64,000 bases of DNA from Certhia americana (GCA_018697195.1 JAGMWU010000074.1:64602-128601); one strand, 5' to 3'; counted from the stretch's first letter, positions 12,901 to 27,199 are shown. Notes: generated by a model from the sequence alone, not told the origin. Made by a program: numbers and translations.

Positions 12901-15900
12901 TATAATTTCATAAGAAATTAAAGTGGCCTTGAATTCTTTTTTACTCTTTTTTTCCTGGAGGAAATAAGTTATGAGGTGAGAGTTCCCAAGCACAGGTGGA
13001 GCTCCAAGAAGTGGGACTGGCCAAGAAGGGCACTGAGTGACTTGTGCCAGTAGTTTCAGTACCTGGAAGAGCTTGAATATGGGTTTTGCATCCAAAGGAA
13101 AGGCTGGGAGACGGTGCCCTAGAGCTGAAATCAGTGACCTGCACTTCTTCTGCCTAAAGGCAAGTGAGCCCTCAGGAGATGTGTCTCAGTATGGGGCAGA
13201 TGGGTACTTATCCAGGTTCAGACACCCTGGGATGGAGATAGTGCATCTGTCTGCAGATGGAGATAAACTGTAGTCAGTTCTTTGGAATCTGATGTGAGAT
13301 ACAAGACCTGTTACTGAGATGATTCAACTGTAATCAAATTCTGAGCTGGTGAAAAAAATAAATTAAATCCCAAGGCAAATTCTTACATTTTGAAACTTGT
13401 AGACATAGAAACAGCAACACAGACATAGACAGGCATAGACAGCAATATTTCTTACATTAAAAAATTGCAATGTAACAGTGAAAGGGAAATGGGAAGGATG
13501 AAAATAAACTGAGGGAGTTGGACTGTAATCTCCCATTTTCATTTTAAGTCATACAAATGTTATTATTTTGAATGTGTGGTTTTTTTAGAATTGACACGAA
13601 TGAAATTTCAGGGAAATTGATTTTCCATCTGTTTTTAAAATAGTGGAAGAAATCAACCTTTAGTTCGTGGTAAGTGATAACACAGAGTTCTTACTAATCT
13701 TCAAATTTGCATTTAAAAATGTTGCATGGATGAAACTAACTCTTTGGAAGGAACTGATTTTCATTGAGTAAATTCCTGTTCATGCCAGCTGAAGCCATAA
13801 TTTGGGTCAGATGTCTCAGCAATTCACAGCTTGTAATAGATGAAGAATTGTTGTGATTCGCTTTGAAACACACGATGGGGTGAATTTCAATTGTCAAAAT
13901 TCTTGTAAAATTGAAGCAGGGTAGGTTCCTGCTGACCAGAGATATTAATGAAAAATAGTTAGCAACAAAAGAATGGAAAAAATGAGTGGCAAAATGCAAA
14001 CCAGGGAAAATGGCAAAAGCTTGAACAGGAAGCCCAGTCCTTGGGAAATATTTTGACACCCAGTGTACAAACCTATCTTCAGTGGGATCTGTTGTCCCCA
14101 TATTTCAGGCCACGGATGCTTTCAGAGCAGCAAGGGTTTTACATTGTAAGGCACCAGGAACGTGTCGTCGCTCCTTGAAGCAGCACTGTTCCCATGCTGA
14201 AAAGAGAGACAGTCTGGAGCCTGCAAATGAGACACATACAGCCCTTGCTGGAACGTGTAAGGACAGCTGAGAGCTGCTTGATTTCATAACCATCCAGGAT
14301 TTTCCAAGGCACCTTGGGTATTTAGGTACCCACTTCTCCCTGGCATCCATGGAAGCTTCGGCATGTGGCTTTCCCACATTCCTTACGATGGCTTTGATAG
14401 TGACAGCTGGAAAGATGCCACTCATTTTTGGGGTTAACCTGTCTGCTTCTCATATTATAGCTTAAAAACATTCTCCTGAAGGAAGGACAAAGCTACATGG
14501 GCCTAGGAGAGCTCAGCTGCCAGGGAGCCCCAGATCCATGAATACCCAGTTCCCGTTGGTTAGCATGAGTGGCTGTGGCATTATCCCTCATCTGCCCCTG
14601 CACCTCAGGTGTGAGCATCCTCTTGGCAAGGCCATCCACGGAGATGCTCACAGGAAGGGAGTCAGCAGGGTTTCCATGGGAGCCAGCGTGTTGTAGGTAC
14701 ACATACTTCATGAGTCACTGCTCCTGGCAACAGCAATACAAAGCTGAAGTACACCAAGGCCTCCTCCCACACAGGTATTCCTGCTGGATGCAGGTCAGAC
14801 TTTCTTAGACTTCCCTAAAAATCCAAGACAAAGTAATTTTAAAAGCACTATAATTTCAGAAACAAACTAAAGCTACAAAGTCATTCGGCACTTAACTTCT
14901 GCTAGAACTGGGAAATCTTCTCCAACCTTACCTCAGCATCCTACTACACACAACAGTTAGAAAAATTAAGCTTCTCTGTGGCAGCAAAATTTGCTTAACA
15001 GTTGACTTGTAACAGTGATTGATAGAAGCCAGTCTCTCAACAAATGACAATTTCTTTGATGCTCTTCTGAGCAAAGAGCATGGTAAAATACAAAAGGAAA
15101 CCCTATTCAGTCCACACTGACAGTGCTATGGTAAGCAAAAAGCCTTTACAAACCCAAAGAAAACTCAAGTTGAGGTCCCCCAAGTAAATCTCATTATTGC
15201 TAGCCACTGTTGCATAAAGCAAAGAAACGCTGCCCTGAAACTGCAGTTAAATTTAAAACACATTTTAAATTTAAAATAAAACCAAGTTAGATTACTTTTT
15301 TGGTACAATGATAGTCTTGGTTTTCATCCAGCACTTATCTTGTGAACATTTCTGCTGCAACATTCCTTCATTGCCAAATCTGTTTTACTTTCTTTCACAA
15401 AGAAAAATGCAAGAATGTGGTGGTGTTTCAATCGATTGTACAACAGACAGAAGTGTAAACTTGGCCTTTAGGAAATGAAGACAAGTCTTTGGATGAAATT
15501 GTGCTAACAAACAAATGTTAAGCAAGTGCTTACGTCTAATACCATTTGTTCTTACTGTTTTGCATAGAGAAAGATGAAAAAGGTAATTGGCCAACTGATC
15601 CCCATGCCTAAATTAATAGATCAGTGATAATATATTTGTCTCTATTATGTTTAGTGTACTTTTGTCACCTTCCAAAGCTTATAACATAAAATCAAAAGCC
15701 CATACTGGCTTAAGTTATTCACCACAATAACTTATTATAGAGTAGGCTGCTGTGCTTTTAAAACTTGTTTTTGGTAATGTAGAATTAATTTTCAATACCT
15801 ACTTTTATGTTGCTTTTTACCCCAATTCTCAGTTGGGAACTGCTATTAAAGAACATAGCTGAGAATGTTATCTCTGGTGTCCAAGCAAACAAACAAGCAG

Positions 15901-18253
15901 ATTTATATAGAATATCTTCTTCTCATCACCTTTCACTGCTAGATTCAGAGTAACTAAAAAAAATGGGTTCTTAAAATCTAAAAGGAATGGTGCAGAACAA
16001 GATAGAGATAGTAAGATGGAATGTAAGTGCAAAAAAGGATTTAAAACTGAAAGAGAACAAGAAATGCCATACAGCAGGCAGCCTAAGGTAGAGATAAACA
16101 AACAATTAATTAGTGGTCTTTTTTCCAATGAAATAAAAAACTATTTAAAATAGGATATTAAAAAAATTTTAAATGATACATTAACTTATGCTTTACAGAT
16201 TTAAGCAGCTTCAGCATTTTTTTCACATTTTAAATTAAAGCACCCTTTTGAAATGCATTATGGACTTATACTAACTAATTTTTTCTCTTTATTTGCTTTT
16301 TTCTGTTGAAATATTGAATTGAACCTGAAAACATATTTCATGTTTTCTGTCCCTGATTTGCTTTAGGCTACATGGTCTACAAATTTGTGGAATAACTACT
16401 CATGCCAAGATGTTTCAAAAGTCACTTAGTTGCATGTATATTGTATCTCCCCCACTTTCCACAGCCTCACATTGCAGTCATTAAATGGTCTGTTAGTACT
16501 ACTTTTATTTTGATTTTATCTACTCTCAGGGTGACAGGCTTCGCAGTAAGTGGAAATCTGAGAAAGATATCTTCTGAGCTACAGACCAATTTTTGAATAC
16601 TAAGCATGAATTCTGGAAGAGGGAAAGAAAAATGAAAGCATGTCAGGACATGGCTGGAAACATTTGAGAAATTTCTGCCTTGTGTTACCAAGGCATATTG
16701 TGTTTTAAATTTTTCTAAAGTCAAATGCCTACTTGGTGGGTGGTGGGGCAGCAGAAAGCTCCTCTTAGCAGAGCACAGAAGGAGACAGGGAGAGGTGTTT
16801 GCTCAGCGCCTCTGCCAGCTGGACAAGTGTGTGGAGGCACTTCTATCTTCAACACCAGGTTGCAGAGGCATCAGGTGTGACCCAGTTCTTCTCCATGCAC
16901 CAATTCACAAAGAGCCCCCAACCCTTTTAATGAGCTCGTTGTGGCACATTGTCAATGTTGAAGGAGCTGTACGTGTGTTGTCAATATGCTATGGTATTTG
17001 TAATTGAAGACGATCTGTGACATTGAAAATTTGCCTGTCCATCCCAAAAGGCATCCACATGTTTTAGGAAGGACAAGTGTGCTTCAATAAACCTTTTAAT
17101 CATGAACATATTCAAAATAAACAAAAAAGCTTTTATTGATTTCATAAATAGCAAAACAATGTCAATCCTGTGCCAAGCAAACTATTGCACAGCTTACTGA
17201 AGTCTGTGGTACGTGTGTAATGGAGAATGGTAGTTGTATGCCAGAGGAACCATTAGTGGTCTCCTTCTCTTGGGGCTGGGACCAGTGAGACAGCTGTCTC
17301 TTCCTTAAGCTCTCCGTGGGGTTGCCATGGACTCCCTGCACTCGAGCAGCAGCTCTGGAGGACAACAGGAGCAAAGGGTACTGTGTGATCATGTTCTGCA
17401 TCTCTCCTTCATGCCCATTTCCTTGCACAGCCTCTCTATAGTTAATCACTTGACTACTTTTTAAACACCCTCCAGTTCTTTTGGTTTTCATCCTGTAACA
17501 CATGTCTTGTATTCCAGTCTTTTAGTCATGTTTGCCATCTCCTGGGAATGACTCATGAGATCAACACAGATTTCTCTGCAGGCCATGCTCAGGCAGGGGT
17601 TACCAGAACAGAGAAACCACACAGCTACATGGCATAAAAATGTTAGCCAACTGCCAGCAGCACTGCCAGATTAAATGGCTTTTTCCCCACAATTTCTTTT
17701 TCAGTTTTTGAATTTAATTTCTTTTTGCTCTTGCCATTGTGGGGAGTGCCTGAAAATGGAAAGGCGTTTTTCCAGTTAAATCTCCTGGCAAATTTCTGGT
17801 ACCATTGTTATGTGTCCTAATGTAACACTCCTTTGTCAGATGGGTTCCACTGGAGATGTTTTGATGATTATGAATAGATTATATTATCTTTATTTTATCT
17901 TTTTTTGTACAGTCCTAATGCAGTTCACTGTTTTTGTCACAATACAGGGTTCATTTCAGGAGTGGCTATTTTCCCACTACTCTTGATATATTTTATCATT
18001 CTGTGATTACTGACAAGGAGCCAGTGGGAAGGTATGACTCCATGGCAAGACCCTTCAAGGTTGTCAGGATGGAGTTTGATCCTCCATTAGGCCTTCCACA
18101 AGCTCTTTGGCATATGTTAATAACTTTCAGAGAAAAGTGGGACATTCAGCCCAGGCTGTGACAGAACAATCTATGTACATCAGCAGGATATTTTTACATA
18201 TTTTACTTTCAACTCCTAACAAAGCAGCAAAATTCTTTCCAATTATTTTGAGG

Positions 18254-18273
18254 AAAAAAAAAAAAAAAAAAAA
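18254..18273 (+). repeat. A20 homopolymer
   Basis: Uninterrupted run of 20 A in intergenic sequence. Confidence 0.95.
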
Positions 18274-18461
18274 GCGTTAAATTGGAAAAAAAGCCAGTAT
18301 CAGTAAAAGTCTTTTTTTCCCCCATTTAAAAAATCCTCAGTTACTGAGGATATCCTGTGTTCTTTTGTAGTTGCCTGTAACATTACAGCAGGATAAACTT
18401 CTCTGTTTAAACGATCATTTTATAACATAGATGAAGCAAATTAAATTGACTAAATAAAATT

Positions 18462-18484
18462 AAAACAAAAACAAAAACAAAAAA
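18462..18484 (+). repeat. (AAAAAC)n-like tract
   Basis: Three AAAAC-type units ending in A6. Confidence 0.8.
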
Positions 18485-20140
18485 GGGCATAAATAGACCC
18501 AGTTTGGTTTTATTATTCCAAAAGATATTACAAGCACTAACAATAATCATGCCTCTGCCTAATGTTACTGGCACTTACTTGTACAAACACATATTTAAAA
18601 TTTCATATATGTTGAATTGCCTAGGTATTTGTAAAAATACATGCTACTTTGGTATATAATACATGAATTCAGAATGTTTCCTAAGAGGCCCCCAAATTTA
18701 TTTTGCGTTGTTCCTAGGTATGCACTAATTTAAATGCTCATTCTAGTTTTAGAAATTTAATTTAAGCTCATTTGAATTCTTATTCCACTTGTTATCACAA
18801 TTAGACATTTTTAGAAATTCTATAAAGTTGAAAGTAGACATTTGCTAAGTTTTAAAAGTGTATGAGTTCTGTATGCTTGCCAATATGTAGAACTTCTTAA
18901 ATTATGGGACTTGGCATATGGCTTAATGCAGGCAAAGTTGTTTCTCTCCTGTCATTGATGCCAAGTCAAAAAGTTCTCAGTTCGTTCTTTTTCTTTATGT
19001 AGGTCAGCACTTAGCTAGAGTTGTCCTCTAATTCTGCCAAAACCATGTTGATCTTACTTTAATTCTCTTAATAAAAGCCATAAATTTTAATTTTAGCTCT
19101 AGATAATGATTACAATACTTCTAACTTGAACAACTGTATGTGAGTCTTTAAGAGACTGGCAAATGCCACATTTCTGGAACAGAGCCTGGATTCCAGTACT
19201 CTTAAAGAGCAAGTCCCTGTCTCCAACCATGAAAGAGGCCAAACTTAGAGAAAATGTCAGAATATCCCCACAAAAAGGTTATTCCCCTACTCCTCCCCCT
19301 CCCATGCCAAGTCTCAGTGCGCTGTTGAGCTGTGTTGGCTTTGGACCAGTCCTGCAAGCTCCCTGTGAGAGGGGAGCGCAGCTGATAGTGAGATGATCGA
19401 GGAAAGCCACATCTTCTGCCACTGTGACCCAAGAGGACACTTGGCAGGAAGGGCCTCTCTGCTCTTCTCAAGTGTTCAAGCTGAGCCAAGCCTCTGGAGA
19501 GGGCTGCTGGCAGCCCTGCTTTACGTGGGAGGACATTTGCTTACAGGGGACAGTACAGCTTCAGAGCTACTACTCCAGAGATGCAGTTTTTGATTCACAT
19601 GCTTACCCCAGCATATTCTTTTCCACTCACTCCACCTTTGCTCCAGCTACTCGGATGTTTCTAAAGGGACAGCAGGACGGATGGACACTCTCAAGAGACG
19701 CAAAAGCAGCACAATAAACAAACTAGCAATCTAAAATCATCAGTGTAAGCTGATACATCTCTTAGTACAGCCAATCCTTTAGGAAGGCAGGCCCAGCAGT
19801 GCCAGAAAAGAAAGCAATCAAATGCCTAAAGTACTTAACCCAGAGATTTTGACTTCCTGTAGGATGATCAGAGCAGCCTGGCAGAACAGAAGTAAATAGT
19901 ACTACAGCCTCTCCCTTATCACTAGTGGTATACCAGGCTTGCAAATACACAAAAAAAGAAGTAGAAAAACAGCCAGAGATGCTTGTAACTTAAGCAAGAA
20001 GAATGACAAACTATTCCTAAAAGAATAGTGCCCCAAGTGAAATAAAAGATGTTTCAATAGCAGTCATAAGGCCAGGGTGGCCCATGTTGTTTAAGGTCAC
20101 ACCAGGAATGTGCCAGCCCCGCAGGTGGGGAAGTCAGGAG

Positions 20141-20231
20141 TGCCCCATCACAGGTACAGCTGGCTTTGTGCTCCATCACAGGTACAGCCTGATTTGTGCC
20201 CCATCACAGGTACAACCCGCTTTGTGCCCCA
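20141..20231 (+). repeat. 28-bp tandem repeat, about 3 copies
   Basis: Units containing CCATCACAGGTACAGC and TTTGTGCCC recur at 20145, 20173 and 20201, exactly 28 bases apart; the fourth unit breaks down after 20231. It sits in a local G+C-rich patch with no supported gene. Confidence 0.85.
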
Positions 20232-20430
20232 AGCATGCGCGTGGGTGCTGCTGCCAGCCACGGTGGCTCTCAGGGCTGGTGATGCACGCCTCCCTCCCCT
20301 CAGCTCCTTGCCGGCTATTTTAGGCAAGCAGCTCGCAGTGCTGTGGAGCTGAAGGAAGTGAGAGTCCTGAACACGCTAGCCTTCTCACCAGGCAGGGAAT
20401 CGTAACTTCATGGAGTGCTATAATTGCAGC

Positions 20431-20545
20431 TTCACTCAACAGGCACAGAGGGAGAAACTGACTGAATAGCTTGCTCAAAACTACCTGGGGAGTTTCTGGC
20501 AGAGCTGAGAAGTGAACGTAGATCTCCTGAGTGCTGGGTAAAATA
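20431..20545 (-). mobile_element. MIR/CORE-SINE-like relic, antisense
   Basis: Reads in the order of the reverse-complemented MIR: GGGAGAAACTGACTGAATAG (consensus GAGGAAACTGAGGC), CTTGCTCAAAACTACCTGG (consensus ACTTGCCCAAGGTCACAC), TGGCAGAGCTGAGAAGTGAAC (consensus TGGCAGAGCCGGGATTCGAAC) and AGATCTCCTGAGTGCTGGG. The four blocks are collinear with correct spacing. Ancient, non-functional copy. Confidence 0.65.
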
Positions 20546-23500
20546 TTGAAACTGTCTTTCTCTTGCTAAACTTCTGTTCTTCCCTCAAGCATATACTTTA
20601 GAGCAGCAAAATCTGAAGAAACAATATGAGAAAATACACATCCCCAGGATCTCCTTTTGCATGGTATTGATGAAATCTGACACAAAATGGTAGCCAGTTA
20701 CTAGTAAAATATTCTCTTGAAATCTAAGAAAAGGTTACATTCAACTTTTCTGAAGTCAAGAGGAGCCTTGTCAAGTAACCTCAATGCATTTATGATGAAT
20801 TTAGGGGGTGGGAAGGAAGCATGTAGCAAACAGAAATTAAGTGCATGTTAATCAGATGCTATGGTGGTTAAACTATGAAAACCCCAGATGTGTACATAAA
20901 AAAACCCAACAAGTCATAGCATTTGCTGTTAGCTTAGAGTTTAGAGAACAACCTTTTTTACTACACCTAGTCACCTGAGAACTCTGCACTGAGCAAATCA
21001 TACTTGAGGTACTTCAAACATTCTGCTTGAATCCACAAACATATTTAATCATATGTTCAGTACACATGCTCTGCCCTACATCACACACTTGTCCTTCCTC
21101 ACATTTACCCCTTGCAGATCTAGCAGCCACCAGTCTCTGCTGAATTCATGACCAACCCTCCTTGTGTCTCCCATCCAATTCCTGCTGGCACTTTGGGTGC
21201 TAGATTTCAGATCTTTAGCTGTAATGCAAATATAAATGCTGTGTGCCTTTCGTTTTCCAGATGGCATTACCCTGATTCTTACTCTAACTGCCAGACACAA
21301 CTCATTCTCATTCTGCACAATACTTTCATAAGGCTCTCTCCATTGCTTATTATATTGTTAGAAGTGGAAGTTAGTAGACACTGGCAAATAGTGATTATGC
21401 AGCCAGGCTTTCAGCAGTTACAACACAGCAACATGTGGTGTCCTGTTACTAGATCAGTGCCAAAGAATAACTGAGCCAAAAATTAAAACAAACTGCAAAG
21501 ATAAAACAATACACTAAGAAACAATTGGAGATATAATCAAGAATATGAACTTCTAACAGACCAAGTCTAAGGAGACTGGTTTTCCAATTTCTACATTGCA
21601 CAATCTTTCCTGTCACACATTTCCCTATTTAGGATAAACACATCAAATGATTTACAAGAGGGCATATGAACATAAGCAACAAATTCAACAGTCCACCTCA
21701 CTACCTGATCACATGAAATTTCTTCATTAATCTAATATCATAGTAGTTTTACTGTTACTGCAAATCTAGTCGAATCATTCCATGCAGTACGTGAAAAGCT
21801 GAACTCTAAAGGCTGGGCTGTAAGCCTGTGTCTTGGTAGCTGTGTTGGTGGCTTTTTGCTTCTATTTGTTTTCTCTGGCTTCTGTTGGAGAAACTTACTC
21901 ATGCTCCAAATGTCAGGTGGAAGTGGCTGGGTTACCAGTGTTCTGGAAATATCTTCATTTCTAGGCTCTTTGCTGACTTCTTGAATGGTCAAAGAAGTGA
22001 AGAGAGTTTCTGGTATGAGCAGCACAGCTTCATAATCTCATGCTTATAACCCGAACAGAAGTGGATTTAATAGATCCAGTAATGATTTCCTCTTGCTTCT
22101 CAGAGACTCGCACTTACCAGGGCCAGAAAGAACATAATTCATCTTCTCTAATTACATAACAGAGGCCACTCCATTTCATCCAGCTACTCATGTATTGCAT
22201 TCAGTAATTATACTCACCTGAAGTACACTCCCTGGAAATGCAGCCAGTCTTACTTGGAAATCACATTAAGCAATGGAGAATCAACTAATTCTCTTTGAAA
22301 GTTTATTCTGTGACAGTCATTTCCAGCTTTAAAAATCATGATATTTTGATTGGTCTTGTCTGTTTTTTAATTCCAGATATTGGTTTTTGTTACACATTTT
22401 CCTCATAAGCTAGAGAGTCAGTTAGCATCAAGTACATTACCTCTGTTTAGGTACTTTCACATGCATAAAGTCACCTCTCAATTTTTATACGTAAGTAATC
22501 TTAAATTATTGATGAATTGGGTCTTTTTCCAGTCCTGGAGTATTTTATAGCTCATTTCAGAACTTTTGGAAACATTCTTTATAATAATATTAGCAACAAA
22601 TTTGGAAACTGAATTCCTCTTGTAAGTGGCACTGTGACTTGTAATCACCATATGGATTTAAAAGAAACTGAAGTAACAAGGGAAAGTGGAGACAATTGAG
22701 AAGGTGAAAACACAACTCTGCCCTGTTCATGTGAGGTCAGGAAATGAAGGTTCTCATCTTACAAGGCATTCCATTAGGTCCCACCTAAGTATATTTATTT
22801 GAGACAGCTGTTTATATTTGCTTTAGAGACATAAATGAAGTGCTGATCTCTCGTAGTTTGTGAAGACCAAACTTGCACAAGTTGATGAGAAAAAAATTAG
22901 CAAGGATCTGTCTTGTCAGGAGGAAGGATATCCAGGTTCCAGGAGTCAGTTTAACAGATGGCGCCTCAGTGGCTCTGCAGATATTGAGGTTGGAATGACA
23001 GACACCCATAATTACTCCTCTTGCTCAGATGTATGGTTCAAGGAAAACTTCTCTTTCATTATTTGCATTCTGCTGATTAGCTTACAAAATTGCCGTTTGT
23101 ACTGCCACTTTAAAAGCATAATGAAAAAAGTGTTGATTTGTGACTGCAAAATTTGTTTTAGAAGCTGCTAATGGCTTCAGACAGAAGTAGAGGAATCTAG
23201 CCTTCTATTAAAAATGAATATATTCTCACAAATTCTGGCTGCATCTACCCTGCTGGCTTGGATGATGCTGTGAATGGCACTAGAGGGCAACTGTTAAGTT
23301 GCTAGAGTGGCAACAGTTTTGGCCTAAACCAAATAACTCTCTGTTGGGATTATAATGCATGCTTTGGCAGTTTCTGTTGGCAAAGGTCTGTTCCCTGTAG
23401 ACATCTTACATGCAGAATGTGTCCATGAGTCTACAGACTGCCTGGAGTACTGTCACTGAAGACACGACCTGTTCCATTCCTGACACAGACAGGTCACAGT

Positions 23501-23960
23501 TCAGGGTACACTTGCAGTTCACTTGCCAGTTATTCTCAGCTGTGTCACCAATGCTTGTTTCAGTCCTGGCTTGGATGAGGCTTATGCACTTACCCAAACA
23601 AAGTTATACCCATGATACAACATCATCATTTTAATATTATTGCTACTTTTAGGTTTATTGAGTTTTGTCGTAAAGCTCTAAATACAAAGATCAAGAGTTT
23701 ACATGAAGACATTAAATCCATTCAGTTCTTGTAATTCTGGCAGAGTAAACAATTGGAAATGGAAAACAGAGTACCACAAAGAACTAAAAATCTGAAATAT
23801 AACTGTGATTATTTATATGTGATGATAACCACAAAATCTGTGATAAAATGAAAATGCACTAAAAGCACAAACAAATATATCCAGTTACTGAAAGAAACGT
23901 GTTGCTAGCATTCAAATGGTTCACTTGGTAGCTCCCCTACCTCAGTTTAAAAGAAGCTGT

Positions 23961-24550
23961 CACAGAATCATAGAACAGCTGAGGTTGGAAAAAACTCATG
24001 GAGGTCATATGGTTCAACACTCATGTTCAAGCAGGGTCACCTAGAGCAGGCTGCCCAGGATCATGTCCAGACAGCTTCAGGAGAGCTATCTTCAAGGACA
24101 GATATCTCCACAACCTTTCTGGACAGCCTGTGCCAGTCCTCAGTTGCCACAACTGTGGAAAAGTCTTTACTGACACTTAGAGGGAGCCTCCTGTATTCCA
24201 GGGTGTACACATTGCCACTGTTCCTGACACTGGGCACCACTGGAATGTTCCTGGCTCCGTTTCCTTTACACCCTCCCTCCAGGTATTTATGTGCATTGAT
24301 GAGATCTGCCCTAAGTCTCCTCTTGTCGGTGCTGAGCAGTGCCATGCCTCTTGGCCTTTGCTGACACAGGACAGGAGCCCCAGGCTGTTAAGCAGAGCAG
24401 CCCTTCGCTGGGCTCTCTCCAGGAGCACCATCTCCCTGTGAGCAGCCTCACCCCTGCCTGGGCAGAGGGGCAGGATCACCTCCCTCTTCCTGCTGGCAAC
24501 ACTCCTCCTAATGCATCTGCCTCAGTTCTGACAGTTCAAGGTGCTACAGA
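23961..24550 (-). mobile_element. CR1 LINE, 5'-truncated 3' end
   Basis: The left edge is two imperfect copies of the CR1 terminal octamer (CACAGAAT CATAGAAC, reverse of ATTCTGTG). It is followed by the antisense CR1 tail: AGCAGGGTCACCTAGAGCAG, GCTGCCCAGGATCATGTCCA, CTCCACAACCTTTCTGGACA and, further right, GGGCAGGATCACCTCCCTC with CTGCTGGCAACACTCCTCCT. The element is therefore on the minus strand with its 3' end at 23961. It is diverged and carries no reverse transcriptase coding region, so it is a dead copy. Confidence 0.9.
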
Positions 24551-24628
24551 GCACAAACAGGTGATCATATAGAAATATTCATGACAATGGGTCGCACTGA
24601 ATTATCCCAGACATCCCATTCTGTCTTG

Positions 24629-24676
24629 AGTTTTTTTGTTTTCTTTCCTTTTCTTTTTTTTTTTTTTTTTTTTTTT
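24629..24676 (+). repeat. T-rich tract ending in T23
   Basis: Pyrimidine tract with a final run of 23 T (24654-24676). On the minus strand it resembles a poly(A) tail, but the sequence to its right matches no gene I know. Confidence 0.9.
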
Positions 24677-27199
24677 CAAGTAAGGGTTTGGATTACCCTG
24701 TTTGGTTGCAGGATTCCTAGAGTTTTCTAGCATCTGGGGATTGCTGCAGGCCAGGCACCACCTATGGAGTCTCCCTTCAGGAGACAATTTGGGTCCTGGA
24801 GCGCTCGGAGGAGCCCAAGTGGGACTGGTGCCTCAGGGCAGAGCAAGCAGGCAGAACAAAGCAGCACAGCCAGCCAGGAAGGTGCGTGCTTGTTGCTAAG
24901 AAAACTTTCCACACCTCCCCGTTACAGAAAACAATTGCTAGAAGTTTAGCAAACCACAGACCTAAAGTATTCATCAAATTTCCTGTTTCTGAACTTGCTA
25001 ACCACCACAAGAGCTCAGAATCAATAAGCTCTCTAATTTACATGGTTGGAAACAGACCCTACACAGGCAAATGAGGTACAAAAATGTGTCTGCAAAACCT
25101 GGATACTCAGAAGTTATTACCCAACCAATTCTATATAAGGACACCAGACCTAATCTGTCCATGTCCTGCCGTCTTCCTGTACTCTCTATTTCTATGGAGG
25201 AGAAAACCAGCAGCATCAGCTGGAAATTGTGGCAGCCAGCTCCAGGCAGGTCCCTGATTTTAACTGGAAAGAGCTGAGGGTCTCCAGGGAAGGTGTCTGG
25301 CTTGCAATCCAACAGAGACAGAGTTTCCACAGGGTGCCTGCGCTGCTCCTCAGACCACCCGTGCCACCAGACACAGGCTGGGCAGGCAACAGCAGAGCTG
25401 CAGTGGCAAACCCTGCTGCTGGGGTTCAGGCAGGGAAACATGGCACCATAGGGGCTGCTCTACCTCATTTGTTAATTCCATACATGGCAGGTAAGGGAAG
25501 AAATACCAAAAATCATGAAGGATGCCTGGCAGAGTTAGGCTCTGTCTTGTGTTGTTTTTAAATTTTCCAGCTCTAACCATACAGTCTGCCATTTTCCAAG
25601 CTTGGTGCCTGCTCAGAGTTTTGGAAAAGGTCAGCCAACAATTCAACTGTTTCTGAAAAGAAAATAACTAACTGAGCTAAAAAAAAATAGTGGCATTTTC
25701 TTTGAGCTGCTTGAGCACCCCCAAGCTTTGGAGCATTCACATGAAATCTGTCAGGAGGTGGTCTCCCCATGTGAGACATGCCAAGAAAGAAGTCTTTGAA
25801 AATAATGTGGTTTACAAAGATCAGGAGAAACATATTACTGTTTATAGCTAATTTCCCCGGAGAAACTGTCTGCAACGACAATGTCCCTGCTTCTGGAGAG
25901 CACAGAAACTGCAGTTCTGTGCTGTGTGGGCTCAGTGCTTTACAGCAGACACCAGAGGAGGAAAATTCTCTTGTGCTCCTCAAGCTCCCCCTGCTTTTCA
26001 TTCTGTGAGTCTCTGGCTCTGCTTCAGTGAGCTCAGTTAACCTGGGTGTGTTTCCTCATCTTATTGTAATATTGAGTGGGTCGGATGTTTTAGTGCTAAC
26101 AAACTGGAATAGGTGGGGCAGTGTGGGTGTAAAGGTACTGCCCTTCTCTGCTGAAAAAAATGTGCAGAGATCAGAATGTGAAAACCATAAATCACAGCAA
26201 GACTGTTACCAGAAAAAAGATTTTTTAAAGGAGAGAACTGGGTGTCAGATTCTTATCTCATGGCTTTTCTATATAGGTATTGTTCAAGAAAATCTGAAAT
26301 AAAAGGAAAGCCTTTAAAACCTTTAAAATATTAAGCCTCTACCTATCCTTCGTGGGCTTTTGTTTGTCATGGGTTTTATATTTTTATATTCATTCCAGTA
26401 ATGATGTGAACACTCTATAAAAAATAACTTGCTGCAAAACTCTGTGTGCACTAGGATAAAGTTAATTCTGTAAAAGATTTATTCCACCTTCACACACACT
26501 GAACTAATCTGCCCTGTCTTCCTCAAAACCTATTCTCACACTTTCATCAGTGTTAGCAGTACAAGTAACAGTTGCTTATTAAATTTCACAGACAAAGTTA
26601 ATGCCTACTTCTGTTTTATTTGCTGCTTTACAGTTGCTTGCACAACTCAAAGGAGAGGCCTTTACAAAGTGAGTTACACTAATCACATGTTGTTTGGATC
26701 CCACTCTTGATATGCATAAATGCCTTTGACTGAAGGAAAAGGAAAATAATTTTTTCTGTTCACCTGCTGGATCTAACAAGCAACACGAAGTGAAGTCATG
26801 CAGCTTCTAATGACAGTGAATGAAAATTCCTGCTAAGTCGTAAAAGACTACTTGTGACTGAGAGGGAAATGTCTGTACTGGATTATGAACTCTGTGCTCT
26901 TGTGGAATTAAAAGTTTTATGAGAATAGCACAATAGCAAATGAACCAAGAGGAAATGGAGAGTTCCTTATTCAGCACAGGATATATATGATGCAAAACAA
27001 ACAGTAAGTGGCAGTCAATGGTTCAGTGTTTCCTGAATTCAGCCTAGCTACATTCATGTCAGCACTGGAAAGAGATTTGTTCAAAATTGCACCAGTGCAA
27101 GATCTGAGGAACTGCCTTATGCAACTGTTCACCTCACTGAGAATTCTTATTCAAAACTTAATCCTGGGACCTTCCTAAAGATTATACCCGTGCAACTGC

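Larger units (their letters stand above)
1..23960. other. Intergenic, upstream of SRD5A2, left part
   Basis: A+T-rich non-coding sequence. Open frames are short, scattered on both strands and match no family that I recognise. It holds two MIR-like relics (about 1700 and 20431), homopolymer A runs (4063 and 18254), and small tandem repeats (6387, 9884, 20141). A G+C-richer patch near 5.7-6.1 kb could be an unrecognised old repeat. No exon of MEMO1, the expected upstream neighbour, was seen. Confidence 0.7.
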
